Positions 1-8,193 of a DNA stretch of 64,000 bases are shown here, piece after piece; the first letter of the stretch is position 1; each line of letters starts with the position of its first letter. Position numbers and translations under genes: made by a program. The stretch covers positions 558,001-622,000 of the forward strand of contig NZ_CP016776.1 of the NCBI RefSeq assembly GCF_002288185.1, read 5' to 3'. This DNA comes from Candidatus Planktophila vernalis. Its GTDB lineage: Bacteria > Actinomycetota > Actinomycetes > Nanopelagicales > Nanopelagicaceae. A model generated the notes under the pieces. The model saw only the letters and a list, made by a program, of their open reading frames with translations. It was not told where the DNA came from and did no database searches.

Positions 1-1
1 C

Positions 2-181
2 GTGTTGCTGGGCGTTGCATGCACTAAGGGCTTGGTTTCAATTGCGATGGTTCTGGGCTCACTCTTTCCAATAGCAACTGCGCTTCTCGCATTTAAGTTC
101 TTGCGCGAGCGTTTACAGAGGGTTCAATACATCGGAATTGCCTTAGCTGTTGCAGGCGTGGCGCTTATTTCAGCTTTCTAG
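2..181 (+). CDS. EamA/DMT-family transporter, C-terminal end only
   Basis: An open frame enters from the left edge and stops with TAG at 179-181, giving about 59 residues. They contain two hydrophobic segments separated by a short charged stretch (FLRERLQRVQYIG), the layout of the last two helices of EamA/DMT (10-TMS) permeases: a helix ending in a Phe/Leu-rich face, an RER loop, then a final Gly/Ala-rich helix. The real start lies outside the window. The substrate cannot be told. The stop overlaps by four bases the stop of the convergent RibD-like gene on the other strand. Confidence 0.7.
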   Translation: MLLGVACTKGLVSIAMVLGSLFPIATALLAFKFLRERLQRVQYIGIALAVAGVALISAF

Positions 182-669
182 TTACGGGCAACGTAGAAAT
201 CAGTTCCATCAACATGAGTGTGAGTATGGTTTTCAAATCTATTGAGGAGAGCTTGCCAATCAATAGGATCATCACCACCGGTTACTGGTGTAACACTGAG
301 CTCTAGTTGATCAATTAAACCTTGATCAATAAGTTCAAAAATAATTGATGTTCCCGCTTCTACTAAAATTCTTTCACCAAACTGTGATTTAGCTTTTGCT
401 AGGGCATCTGCAGGAGACATGTTCCATAAATGTGATAAATCATTGCCAACAACTGGATTAATCGTTGATCGCGAAACAATTACTAAAGGTACTGGGCTCT
501 GCTTGTAAGGCTCATGGCGAGCAGTATTTCCACCAATTAATATGCAATCGACTTTGCGTCGCCTAGTTAGAAAAGCTTTTCGATCGGCATCGGATGAAAC
601 TCCGTTAGAACTCTTATCTTTTGATGTGGACCCATCTCGCCCGACCACTAGCGATGCAACTGTGCTCAT
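178..669 (-). CDS. RibD C-terminal/dihydrofolate-reductase-like (pyrimidine reductase) protein
   Basis: The protein resembles the RibD_C domain, the NADPH-dependent reductase fold of riboflavin synthesis, and the standalone actinobacterial pyrimidine-reductase-like proteins. Recognisable blocks are VASLVVGRDGS near the N-terminus, an SSDADRKAF segment, the strand and glycine turn CILIGGNTARHEPY, and late ILVEAGTSII. The usual SLDG substrate-loop motif appears as an altered VVGRDG, so specificity may have changed. I place the start at ATG 669, preceded by AGGA. Family similarity may continue upstream (a segment starting about STYERDLRLR), but the only upstream in-frame ATG codons would overlap the divergent NlpC/P60 gene. 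No other riboflavin gene is nearby. Function beyond a reductase fold is inference. Confidence 0.6.
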   Translation of the reverse strand: MSTVASLVVGRDGSTSKDKSSNGVSSDADRKAFLTRRRKVDCILIGGNTARHEPYKQSPVPLVIVSRSTINPVVGNDLSHLWNMSPADALAKAKSQFGERILVEAGTSIIFELIDQGLIDQLELSVTPVTGGDDPIDWQALLNRFENHTHTHVDGTDFYVARN

Positions 670-749
670 TTGTCCTACTATTGCAGATTCTGTGAGAATT
701 CTCAGGCGTAAATCACGCTCATAAGTTGAGATGTCGCAATAAACCTCGT

Positions 750-755
750 TAGCCT
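750..755 (+). promoter_or_regulatory. -10 element for the NlpC/P60 gene
   Basis: TAGCCT is followed by exactly 6 nt and then ATG 762, and there is no Shine-Dalgarno sequence. This is the spacing of a leaderless start and supports 762 as the true start. Confidence 0.6.
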
Positions 756-761
756 TAAACC

Positions 762-1766
762 ATGTATCGCCGCATTCTTCCTTGCGCACTCGTGGCTTTG
801 GCCATGGCAGTTGGCTTAATGGCCCCTGCCAACGCGGCTCCATCACTTGCCGAGATTCAGGCAAAGGTGCGATATCTAGAAGAAGAAGCAACCACGGCAG
901 CTGAAGGTGCTCAGGAAGCGAAAGTGAAGTTAATTGCCCTGACTCGCACACTCAACGGCATCAAAGCTAAAGCTGCCGTCCAGGGAGAAACTCTTTCAGC
1001 ACTCCAAAAATCTTTAGGAACTATTGCAATCGAGCAATACAAGGCCGGGGGACTCGGTCAATCACTTGAACTTCTCTTTTCTTCAGATCCCACTCTGTAT
1101 TTGTCCTCAGCCGGTGCACTCGATGCAATCAGTCGACGTAAATCTGCCCAACTTCGAAAGTATGAAGCGGCTCAGCAACGCTTAAGTGCAACTACTCTGA
1201 CCGTTAACGACAAGTTGGCGCTAGTAGTTGCAGCTGAAAAGAAATTTAAAGCCCAATCAGCAAAAGCCCAAGAGAAACTGGCAGAGGCTGAGGCTCTACT
1301 TTCAAAGTTAACTAAAGCCGAGCGAGAGCGATTGGCAAAGTTGGCTGCACAAGAAGAAGATGCTGACCAGGCAAATTCTCAGGCAGCAGCACGTGCCTTG
1401 TCTGGGATTTCAGGTCGCGCAGGAATTGCAATCAAGTATGCACTTAAGCAAATTGGTGATCGCTATGTGTTTGGATCGGCTGGTTTAGTCACCTGGGACT
1501 GTTCTGGTCTAACAATGCGTGCATACCAAGCCGCAGGAGTTTCACTTCCACATTCATCTGCTGCCCAATCGCGCCTGGGTAAGCAAGTCTCAACTAAGTC
1601 TCTAAAGCCAGGTGATCTTCTGTTTTATGGTCGTCCAGTTTCACACGTTGGAATGTATATCGGTGGTGGAAAGATGGTTCATGCACCACGTTCAGGATCA
1701 CGTGTGAAAATCACAACGAGTGGTTCTCTTGGAAGAAAGCCTTTAGTTGGAGCACGCCGTTTCTAA
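762..1766 (+). CDS. Secreted NlpC/P60 peptidoglycan endopeptidase
   Basis: A 334-residue exported cell-wall hydrolase. Residues 1-25 are a Sec signal peptide with cleavage likely at ANA-APS. Residues about 28-205 are Lys/Glu/Ala-rich coiled coil, the autoinhibitory or targeting arm typical of actinobacterial RipA-like enzymes. The last 115 residues are the NlpC/P60 domain, with the catalytic Cys in TWDCSGLT, the His in VSHVGMYIG and the third polar residue in MVHAPRSG. The family cleaves the D-Glu-meso-diaminopimelate bond of stem peptides, often at septation. The order NlpC/P60 then pimB matches the mycobacterial Rv2190c-Rv2188c neighbourhood. The 3' end overlaps the pimB start by 20 bases, suggesting co-expression. 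Confidence 0.9.
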   Translation: MYRRILPCALVALAMAVGLMAPANAAPSLAEIQAKVRYLEEEATTAAEGAQEAKVKLIALTRTLNGIKAKAAVQGETLSALQKSLGTIAIEQYKAGGLGQSLELLFSSDPTLYLSSAGALDAISRRKSAQLRKYEAAQQRLSATTLTVNDKLALVVAAEKKFKAQSAKAQEKLAEAEALLSKLTKAERERLAKLAAQEEDADQANSQAAARALSGISGRAGIAIKYALKQIGDRYVFGSAGLVTWDCSGLTMRAYQAAGVSLPHSSAAQSRLGKQVSTKSLKPGDLLFYGRPVSHVGMYIGGGKMVHAPRSGSRVKITTSGSLGRKPLVGARRF

Positions 1767-2898
1767 CAAAACTCTATTTGTAACTAATGATTTTGGCCCA
1801 CGGGCTGGAGGCATAGAAACCTTCATCATTGGTTTGATTGAACGATTACCAAAGTCCAGCATTATTGTTTACACCTCGGCACAAGAAGAAACTGCGCACT
1901 ATGACGCTCAATGGCTGAGCGATTTTGGTGTTGAAGTCATAAGAGATAAAGCAAAAATACTATTGCCGACTCCACGAGTAAATCGCGCAGTTGCCAGAAT
2001 TGTTAGCCAGCGAGGAATCAAAACCGTAGCATTTGGCGCAGCAGCACCTTTAGGTTGGATGTCTTCAACATTGCGCAAAGCGGGAGCACTGCGCATCGTT
2101 GCACTTACTCATGGACATGAAGTCTGGTGGGCCAAGGTTTTTCCATTCAACTTGATTTTGCGGCGCATCGGATCTACTACTGATTCACTCACGTATCTTG
2201 GTGATTTCACTCGAACAGCAATTTCAAAAGCTCTCACAGCTAAGAGTGCATCAGCTATGCAGAAAATTGCTCCTGGCATTGATGTTGAGCATTTCACGGC
2301 AGTAGATGCAACTTCCCTACGTCAATCTCTGGGACTGCGTGAGAAGAAAGTCATTGTTAGCGTGGGCCGCCTTGTGCATCGCAAAGGTCAGGATTTTCTC
2401 ATCGAATCTATGCCACAAATTCTTACTCAAGTTCCAGATGCCCATCTTTTGCTTGTCGGTCAAGGTCCGTATCGCGCTCACTTAGAAAAGCTAGTCACTA
2501 AACATTTGCTACAAGAAAATGTCAGCTTCATTGGACGAATCCAATACAAGGATTTACCGGGCTATATCTGCGTGGGCGATATCTTTGCGATGCCATCGAG
2601 ATCGCGTTTTGGTGGCCTAGAGGTCGAAGGTTTAGGAATTGTTTACCTTGAAGCAAGTGCATGTGGTTTACCAGTTATTGCAGGTGAATCTGGGGGAGCA
2701 CCTGATGCGGTTATAGAAGGTGTAACAGGATTTGTCATTGATGGAACTAACACAGAACAGATTGCACAAAGAGCGATTCAACTTTTGCGTAATGAAAAAC
2801 TGCGCCGGGATATGGGTAGCGCAGGCCGAGCATGGATTGAAAAAGAATGGCGCTGGCAGATCTGGGCCAGCAAGTTTTCTGAACTACTTGCCAGATAA
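1747..2898 (+). CDS. pimB: GDP-mannose:phosphatidylinositol monomannoside mannosyltransferase PimB
   Basis: A GT-B, family 4 glycosyltransferase of 383 residues. The N-terminal TNDFGPRAGGIETF loop, the SVGRLVHRKGQD linker and the donor-site block SRFGGLEVEGLGIVYLEAS followed by GESGGAPDAV are hallmarks of PimB, which adds the second mannose to phosphatidylinositol mannoside at the inner face of the membrane. The start is TTG 1747, inside the previous gene; GGAAGAAAG lies just upstream and no ATG or GTG fits better. The 3' end overlaps the convergent response-regulator gene by 15 bases. PgsA, the PatA-like acyltransferase and PimA lie at 61-63.8 kb. A close GT4 relative with another lipid acceptor cannot be fully excluded. 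Confidence 0.85.
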   Translation: MEHAVSNKTLFVTNDFGPRAGGIETFIIGLIERLPKSSIIVYTSAQEETAHYDAQWLSDFGVEVIRDKAKILLPTPRVNRAVARIVSQRGIKTVAFGAAAPLGWMSSTLRKAGALRIVALTHGHEVWWAKVFPFNLILRRIGSTTDSLTYLGDFTRTAISKALTAKSASAMQKIAPGIDVEHFTAVDATSLRQSLGLREKKVIVSVGRLVHRKGQDFLIESMPQILTQVPDAHLLLVGQGPYRAHLEKLVTKHLLQENVSFIGRIQYKDLPGYICVGDIFAMPSRSRFGGLEVEGLGIVYLEASACGLPVIAGESGGAPDAVIEGVTGFVIDGTNTEQIAQRAIQLLRNEKLRRDMGSAGRAWIEKEWRWQIWASKFSELLAR

Positions 2899-3492
2899 TC
2901 CCTGCTCATGCATGGCATGAATTGCCGCAGTTCTGTTAGTCACTTCCAGCTTTCTATAGATTGAAGCCAAATGAGTTTTAACAGTGGCAGGACTAATAAA
3001 TAGACTCTTAGAAATTTGCGCAGTTGTTTGACCGCGCTCTAACTGAGCCAGAAGATCAAATTCACGGGCCGTAAGAACGTTGTGAGTGTTCTTAAATACT
3101 TTCTCTAATCCCTTGGCACTAAAGCTAAGTGGAGCGACAAGGCTATGTTTAATCGCGGCCACGAGAGAAGGAATGGGTTCAGATTTGCAGACGAAGGCGC
3201 TTGCACCAGCTTTCATGGCAGCACGAATGTAATTCTCATGATCATTGAGTGTTAAGACAACAACTCCCATCTCTTGGGAGATGCTTCTGATCCAGCTCAC
3301 TAATTCAAAGCCGCTACCATCTGGAAGGTTTATATCGATAGTCACAACATCGGGTTGTAGGGCTGCGATAGAGGCACGGGCTTCAAGAACAGATGAGGCT
3401 TCTGTGATGTCACTAAAGCCTTCATGGGTAAGTGCGCGCTTTAATCCCTCACGCACTAGGGCATGATCATCAACGATCAATAACCTGCTCAT
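2884..3492 (-). CDS. NarL/LuxR-family response regulator
   Basis: A 202-residue two-domain regulator. The receiver has the acidic pair D8-D9 (LLIVDDH), phospho-acceptor D53 (TIDINLPDGSG), the Thr of VVVLT and the Lys of FVCKSEP. Residues about 138-200 form a LuxR-type helix-turn-helix (LTAREFDLLAQLERGQT, then SPATVKTHLASIYRKL). The start overlaps the stop of the kinase gene by ATGA at 3489-3492, so the two are a translationally coupled pair. The target genes are unknown. Because fadD is the first gene of the apparent operon, a link to fatty-acid or envelope status is a reasonable guess but no more. Confidence 0.9.
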   Translation of the reverse strand: MSRLLIVDDHALVREGLKRALTHEGFSDITEASSVLEARASIAALQPDVVTIDINLPDGSGFELVSWIRSISQEMGVVVLTLNDHENYIRAAMKAGASAFVCKSEPIPSLVAAIKHSLVAPLSFSAKGLEKVFKNTHNVLTAREFDLLAQLERGQTTAQISKSLFISPATVKTHLASIYRKLEVTNRTAAIHAMHEQGLSGK

Positions 3493-3971
3493 GGAGTAAG
3501 TAAGTCCAATGAAATTGCAACGTTAGTGCCGGTGAAATCAGAGTGAATATCAACATGACCACCTAAAGCCATAATCCGCTCGGAGATCCCTGGTATTCCA
3601 TAATGATTCTCGACCTGTGTAGCTCCACCAATTCCATTATCAATGAATGTCACATCTAGGCGAGTCGCATGCGAATGCTCAGTCACATTGTTGATGATTT
3701 CGCTAAAAACCTTATTGAGCTCATAGGTTAATTCTGGTTGAGAACCAAGAAGCTCTTGCTCGTTGCGTTCTGTGCGAAGTTCTAGAATCTCACTACGTAC
3801 TTTTTCTATCAATGTGTTGATATCAAAGCGCACAGAGCGCAAAGCGGCGCGCTTAGTCTCATCATCTTCTTGAAACAACAAAGAATCCAACCCATAGCCC
3901 AACCCCACGAGATCTTGGGCTATGCCATCGTGGAGCTCTTGTGCGAGTTTTACCCGCTGTGTAAGGCTCAC
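3489..3971 (-). CDS. Minimal soluble HisKA_3 histidine kinase
   Basis: About 160 residues from GTG 3971, which sits 4 nt after the fadD stop. A longer ATG start at 4022 would run into fadD and adds nothing recognisable. The protein begins directly with the dimerisation/phospho-acceptor segment of NarX-type kinases (LAQELHDGIAQDL, His about residue 14), then a compact HATPase domain with an N-box-like EIINNVTEHSHA, a D-box IDNGIGG, GIPGISERI and a terminal GTNVAISL. There is no sensor domain, transmembrane helix, HAMP or GAF. The usual strand between N-box and D-box looks shortened by roughly ten residues. It is coupled to the response regulator. It may be activated by a partner protein or act mainly as a phosphatase. 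Confidence 0.8.
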   Translation of the reverse strand: MSLTQRVKLAQELHDGIAQDLVGLGYGLDSLLFQEDDETKRAALRSVRFDINTLIEKVRSEILELRTERNEQELLGSQPELTYELNKVFSEIINNVTEHSHATRLDVTFIDNGIGGATQVENHYGIPGISERIMALGGHVDIHSDFTGTNVAISLDLLTP

Positions 3972-3975
3972 ATAA

Positions 3976-5766
3976 TTACTTTGTGAAGAGCTGGTCAATC
4001 TCCTTTGCGAATTCCTTCGCAACGACGTGTCGCTTGATTGAGAGTTTCTGAGTTAAGTGCCCACCAGCGATTGTGAAATCTGTTGTAAGAATTGTGAACT
4101 TACGGATTGATTCCGCCTTGCTCACTGCCTTATTTGCATCATCAACTGCAGTTTGGATAACAGCAATCAAATCAGGGTCATTAGCAAGGTCGGCCATTGA
4201 AGCACCTTCCTTCTTGTGATTTGTTACCCAACCCTTAAGTGAATCCTGGTCAATAGTTACAAGTGCGGCAATGAATGGTTGATTATCGCCAACTACCAAG
4301 CACTGGCTCACTAGTGGATGTGCACGCAGGCGATCTTCTAGAACAGCAGGGGCAACGTTTTTTCCACCTGCAGTAACAATAAGTTCCTTTTTGCGGCCGA
4401 CAATGTACAGGAAGCCTTCATCATCGAGCTTTCCTAAGTCACCTGACTTAAACCAACCTTCAGAGTCAAATACTTCAGCGTTTGCAGCATCGTTTTGCCA
4501 GTATCCGCGCATAACAATTGCGCCACGGATAAGAACTTCGCCATCTTCAGCAATCTTGATTGAAGTGCCTGGGATTGGACGTCCAACAGAACCAACGCGG
4601 TGTGCACCAGTTAAGTTCAAAGTCGCACCAGCAGTTGTTTCAGTTAAACCGTAGCCTTCTAAAATTGTTACGCCAGCACCACGATAGAAGTGGCCTAAAC
4701 GCACACCTAGCGGTGCACCACCGGAGATTGCAGCTTCAACGCGTCCACCCATACCCGCGCGAATCTTTGAGTAGACCAACTTGTCAAAGAGTCCATGCTT
4801 GAGTTTAAGGACAGGAGAGATTCTCTTTTTATCCAATGCCTCTGAATAAGCGATTGCTACATCTGCTGCTTTTCTAAAAATCTTTCCCTTACCAGCAGCT
4901 TCAGCGCGAGCTTCAGCTCCGTTATAAATCTTTTCGAAAATACGTGGAACTGCCAAAACAAATGTTGGCTTAAAGGAAGCTAGATCAATTGGGAGACGTC
5001 CAAGTGGGTCACTGCAGTGCGCAAGGTGTAGACCTGAATTAATTGCACCAATTTGAACCATGCGACCAAAGACGTGAGCAACAGGTAGGAAAAGCAAAGT
5101 TGATCCGCCTGGTTTTAGGAATAGATCACTTGCACCCTGCACAACATTTCCGCATTCAGCTAAGAAGTTGCCATGTGTGAGTGAAACACCCTTTGGTTTT
5201 CCAGTTGTACCTGATGTGTAGATAAGTGTTGCCAAAGTATCTGGGCCAAGTGCTGTACGACGACGTTCAATTTCATCATCTGATACTTGAGCACCTGCAT
5301 TGCGAAGCACTGTAAGAACATCCTCAGTCATCACCCAGACATGCTTAGTGTGTGCAGGTTGAACTGTTTGGACTAATTCACGCAGTGCTGGAGTTTCAAC
5401 AATGATGCCAACAGTTGAAGAGTCGTTGAGAATCCAATCAATTTGCTCTGCAGATGATGTGTCATAAATTGGAACTACGACAGCTCCTGCATACCAAATC
5501 GCAAAATCAAGAATGGTCCACTCATAACGAGTACGGGCCATGATTGCCACACGATCACCGATTTGAATACCTGCAGCGATTAAGCCTTTGGCAGTTGCTC
5601 GCACCTCCTCGTCAACTTCACGGGCAGTGACACTTTGCCATCCATCGCCGAGTGGGCGAGACATGGTGATGCGCTCTGGCTCAAACCAGGCGCGTTCAGC
5701 AATCAGATTTGTCAGATTGCCAGCAGTAGCTGAAGGGACGAGGGCGGGTGTTGTGACTTCATTCAT
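3976..5766 (-). CDS. Long-chain fatty-acid-CoA ligase (AMP-binding, FadD15-like)
   Basis: A 596-residue ANL-superfamily enzyme that activates fatty acids to acyl-CoA through an acyl-adenylate. The P-loop-like motif TLIYTSGTTGKPKGVSLTHG, the A5 motif GYGLTETTAG, the A7/A8 block FKSGDLGKLDDEGFLYIVGR and the hinge KKELIVTAGGKN are all intact. The bacterial FadD15 type is full length at around 600 residues. It has no signal peptide, so it should be cytosolic or peripheral. It heads the fadD-kinase-regulator unit and diverges from the SRPBCC gene. The pairing with an SRPBCC protein and nearby pimB recalls the Rv2185c-Rv2188c region. The chain length preferred cannot be read from sequence. Confidence 0.88.
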   Translation of the reverse strand: MNEVTTPALVPSATAGNLTNLIAERAWFEPERITMSRPLGDGWQSVTAREVDEEVRATAKGLIAAGIQIGDRVAIMARTRYEWTILDFAIWYAGAVVVPIYDTSSAEQIDWILNDSSTVGIIVETPALRELVQTVQPAHTKHVWVMTEDVLTVLRNAGAQVSDDEIERRRTALGPDTLATLIYTSGTTGKPKGVSLTHGNFLAECGNVVQGASDLFLKPGGSTLLFLPVAHVFGRMVQIGAINSGLHLAHCSDPLGRLPIDLASFKPTFVLAVPRIFEKIYNGAEARAEAAGKGKIFRKAADVAIAYSEALDKKRISPVLKLKHGLFDKLVYSKIRAGMGGRVEAAISGGAPLGVRLGHFYRGAGVTILEGYGLTETTAGATLNLTGAHRVGSVGRPIPGTSIKIAEDGEVLIRGAIVMRGYWQNDAANAEVFDSEGWFKSGDLGKLDDEGFLYIVGRKKELIVTAGGKNVAPAVLEDRLRAHPLVSQCLVVGDNQPFIAALVTIDQDSLKGWVTNHKKEGASMADLANDPDLIAVIQTAVDDANKAVSKAESIRKFTILTTDFTIAGGHLTQKLSIKRHVVAKEFAKEIDQLFTK

Positions 5767-5773
5767 GGGGCTA

Positions 5774-5779
5774 ACGCTA
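5774..5779 (-). promoter_or_regulatory. -10 element for fadD
   Basis: Reading the minus strand, TAGCGT lies 7 nt before ATG 5766, compatible with a leaderless transcript. Confidence 0.5.
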
Positions 5780-5808
5780 GCGTGAGAAATATGAAATACG
5801 GAAGAGGG

Positions 5809-5814
5809 TAACCT
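5809..5814 (+). promoter_or_regulatory. -10 element for the SRPBCC gene
   Basis: TAACCT is followed by 6 nt and ATG 5821. It lies about 30 nt from the fadD -10 on the other strand, so the two promoters share one short divergent region. Confidence 0.55.
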
Positions 5815-5820
5815 TGTCCC

Positions 5821-6258
5821 ATGAGCGATTTGAGCAGTTCAACAATCACGATCGATGCCCCATTAGCCGATGTTCAAGGAGCCCTTTTTGCCCTTGGCCA
5901 ATATCCAACCTGGTCGAGTGCGATTAAGTCCAGCGAGGTCGTTGAAAGTGATGACCAGGGCCGGGCCACCAAGGTGAAAATGACTATTGATGCAGGAATG
6001 ATGAAAGACCGTGTGATTTTAGATTACGACTGGAGCAAAGCACCTGGTCAACTTACTTTCTCACTCGATGATGCAGATTTACTCACTGGAATGGATGGTT
6101 CTTATTCCATTAAGGCAATCGATGAAGATACGACCCAAGTTACCTATGAGTTGGGTGTTTCACTCTCAATGCCAATCCCAGCGATGATGCGTCAAAAGGC
6201 TGAGAAGGCGACAATTGATCAAGCACTTGCACAACTTAAAGCTGCGCTAGAAGCTTAA
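5821..6258 (+). CDS. SRPBCC (START-like/polyketide cyclase) family protein
   Basis: A 145-residue single-domain protein that starts with the typical first strand (STITIDAPLADVQGALF) and keeps the alternating strand pattern and C-terminal long helix (KAEKATIDQALAQLKAAL) of the SRPBCC ligand-binding fold. Small actinobacterial members beside fadD15 (TB16.3/Rv2185c type) are conserved but uncharacterised; binding a lipid or other hydrophobic ligand is the usual suggestion. It is divergent from fadD and followed after 10 nt by the ROK kinase gene on the same strand. No signal peptide. Confidence 0.75.
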   Translation: MSDLSSSTITIDAPLADVQGALFALGQYPTWSSAIKSSEVVESDDQGRATKVKMTIDAGMMKDRVILDYDWSKAPGQLTFSLDDADLLTGMDGSYSIKAIDEDTTQVTYELGVSLSMPIPAMMRQKAEKATIDQALAQLKAALEA

Positions 6259-6268
6259 TCAAACGTTA

Positions 6269-7213
6269 ATGTCATTAACAATTGGTATCGATGTTGGTGG
6301 AACTAAGGTTCTGGGCGGCGTTGTTGATGAAGCTGGAAAAGTTCTCACTACTGCAAGAAAAGACACGCCTCGTCAAGGTGGAAGTGCGCTAACACAAACG
6401 ATTGCCGATGTAGCAAAAGAATTACTCGCACAACATTCAGTCGCATCTGTTGGAGTTTCTGCTGCAGGTTTTGTTTCCTCTGATCGAAAAACCATGCTGG
6501 CAACCCCCAATATTGCTGATTGGAATGGTGTTGATTTAGATAATCAACTTACTAAACTCATCGGTCTTCCTGTTGTCATTGAAAATGATGCAAATGCAGC
6601 AGCGTGGGGTGAAGCAAAGTTTGGTGCAGGCAAGAATCAAGATCACATGATGATGCTTACAGTTGGAACTGGAATTGGTGGAGGCATTGTTGTCAATGGT
6701 GCGCTCTACCGAGGCGCATTTGGAATTGCAGCAGAGTTTGGACACATGCGCGTAGTTCCAGAAGGACATATCTGTGGCTGTGGTGCTCGTGGTTGTTTTG
6801 AGCAATATGCCTCAGGAAATGCATTACTTCGCCATGCACGAGAAGCTATTAACGCCAGTCCTGAAATTGCACGAAACTTGCTCTCTCGCGGAGATGGCAC
6901 TGTTGCAGGCTTAACCGGCCAAGCTATTACTGATGCTGCGCGCGATGGTGATCCTGTGGCGTTGGCTGCTTTTAATACAACTGGGCAGTGGTTAGGCGCC
7001 GGTATTGCATCACTTGCAGTTCTTCTAGACCCTGCATGCGTTGTTATTGGTGGGGGAGTAATTGATGCAGGTGAGATTCTTCTAAAGCCAACACGTGAAT
7101 CACTAGAGCGCAATATGCCATTTGCTGGCAAACATCCTTATCCGCAGATAATTGCTGCGCAGTTAGGCAATGAAGCTGGACTTGTTGGAGTTGCTGACTT
7201 AGCTAGAAGTTAA
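6269..7213 (+). CDS. ROK-family sugar kinase (probable glucokinase)
   Basis: A 314-residue ROK protein. The ATP-binding DIGGTK-type motif is GIDVGGTKVLG at the N-terminus, the sugar/catalytic region is VIENDANAAAWGEAKFGAG with the catalytic Asp, the phosphate-2 region is TVGTGIGGGIV, and the ROK zinc site is HICGCGARGCFEQYASG. Actinobacterial proteins of this length and motif set are usually ATP- or polyphosphate-dependent glucokinases feeding glycolysis; other hexoses or N-acetyl sugars remain possible. Start ATG 6269 is 10 nt after the SRPBCC stop. The gene ends in a TTAA shared with the convergent oxidoreductase gene. Confidence 0.85.
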   Translation: MSLTIGIDVGGTKVLGGVVDEAGKVLTTARKDTPRQGGSALTQTIADVAKELLAQHSVASVGVSAAGFVSSDRKTMLATPNIADWNGVDLDNQLTKLIGLPVVIENDANAAAWGEAKFGAGKNQDHMMMLTVGTGIGGGIVVNGALYRGAFGIAAEFGHMRVVPEGHICGCGARGCFEQYASGNALLRHAREAINASPEIARNLLSRGDGTVAGLTGQAITDAARDGDPVALAAFNTTGQWLGAGIASLAVLLDPACVVIGGGVIDAGEILLKPTRESLERNMPFAGKHPYPQIIAAQLGNEAGLVGVADLARS

Positions 7214-8193
7214 TTCTCAAATGGGTATTTCAACCCGATTTGAGAGCGCACGGTATCCATAATCTCCATAATTGCGATGGTGTCTGCCCATGTGAGAATC
7301 GGGGATTCTTTAGCTCCGCTTTTAACTACACGGGCAAATTCAACCGCTTGTTCGCGCAATCCATGGCCTTTGTAATCAGATGGATAGTCGGTAATGGTTC
7401 CATCAAAGAGTGTGAGGCGCATAGATGTTGGGTTATAGAAGGTTCGGTTAACTTCTAAATATCCATTGAGCCCTGCAATAACTGCTGTGCAGGGTGTCTG
7501 CACAATCATTGTCGTATTGAGTACGGCTTGTGCTCCGTTGGAGTAATCAAAAATCATAGAGCTTTGCGCATCAACACCTTTGTCGGTGAAGACTGCAGTG
7601 GAGGTTATTGATTGTGGAACTCCTAAAATCATGTGGGCAAATGAAATTGGATAGATTCCAAGATCAAGTAATGCCCCTCCAGCAAGAGAGGGCTCAACAA
7701 GGCGCGCAATGTTTTGATCAGCTAAGCGCTGCCCGTGATCAGCATGAATAGTTGTGAGCTGTCCTAAAACTCCACTTGCAACAATTTCGCGAATCTTTGC
7801 ATAGTGAGGTAAAAAGCGTGCCCACATCGCTTCCATCAATGCCACGTTATTTGCCTTAGCCGCTGCCACCATTTCTTTTGCCTCTGCAGCATTTACAGCA
7901 AATGGTTTCTCGCACAGAACCGGCTTACCTGCATTAAGAGTTGCAATCACATTTTCTTTATGGGAGGGGTGCGGGGTTGCAACATAAATGGCATCGATGT
8001 GTGAATCGTTTAATAGTGCGTCATAGCTTCCATAGGCCTTTGCACCCGGAACACTCTTAATAAAGCTTTCTGCTTTTTCTAAACTTCTAGATCCAACTGC
8101 AGCCACGACGTGATCACCAAGAAGTGCAATGTCAGTTGCAAAAGCACGAGCAATGCCGCCCGTACCAATGATTCCCCATTTAAATTGACTCAC
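7210..8193 (-). CDS. Gfo/Idh/MocA-family NAD(P)-dependent oxidoreductase
   Basis: A 327-residue protein with an N-terminal Rossmann fold (KWGIIGTGGIARAFATD), the family signature PVLCEKPFAVNAAEAKEM containing the conserved EKP lysine, and a C-terminal alpha/beta domain with a GGALLDLGIYPI block that supplies the substrate pocket. Members oxidise or reduce sugars, inositols and related diols (the trans-1,2-dihydrobenzene-1,2-diol dehydrogenase-like subgroup is closest by motif). The substrate is unknown. It overlaps the preceding small ORF by ATGA, and its stop shares TTAA with the ROK kinase stop, so translation of both neighbours abuts it on each side. Confidence 0.85.
   Translation of the reverse strand: MSQFKWGIIGTGGIARAFATDIALLGDHVVAAVGSRSLEKAESFIKSVPGAKAYGSYDALLNDSHIDAIYVATPHPSHKENVIATLNAGKPVLCEKPFAVNAAEAKEMVAAAKANNVALMEAMWARFLPHYAKIREIVASGVLGQLTTIHADHGQRLADQNIARLVEPSLAGGALLDLGIYPISFAHMILGVPQSITSTAVFTDKGVDAQSSMIFDYSNGAQAVLNTTMIVQTPCTAVIAGLNGYLEVNRTFYNPTSMRLTLFDGTITDYPSDYKGHGLREQAVEFARVVKSGAKESPILTWADTIAIMEIMDTVRSQIGLKYPFEN

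Noticed and set aside
670-951. N-terminal extension of the RibD-like gene to ATG 951.
   Set aside because: Most of the extension is antisense to the NlpC/P60 signal peptide. The part between 670 and about 740 may still belong to the gene, but no start codon supports it.
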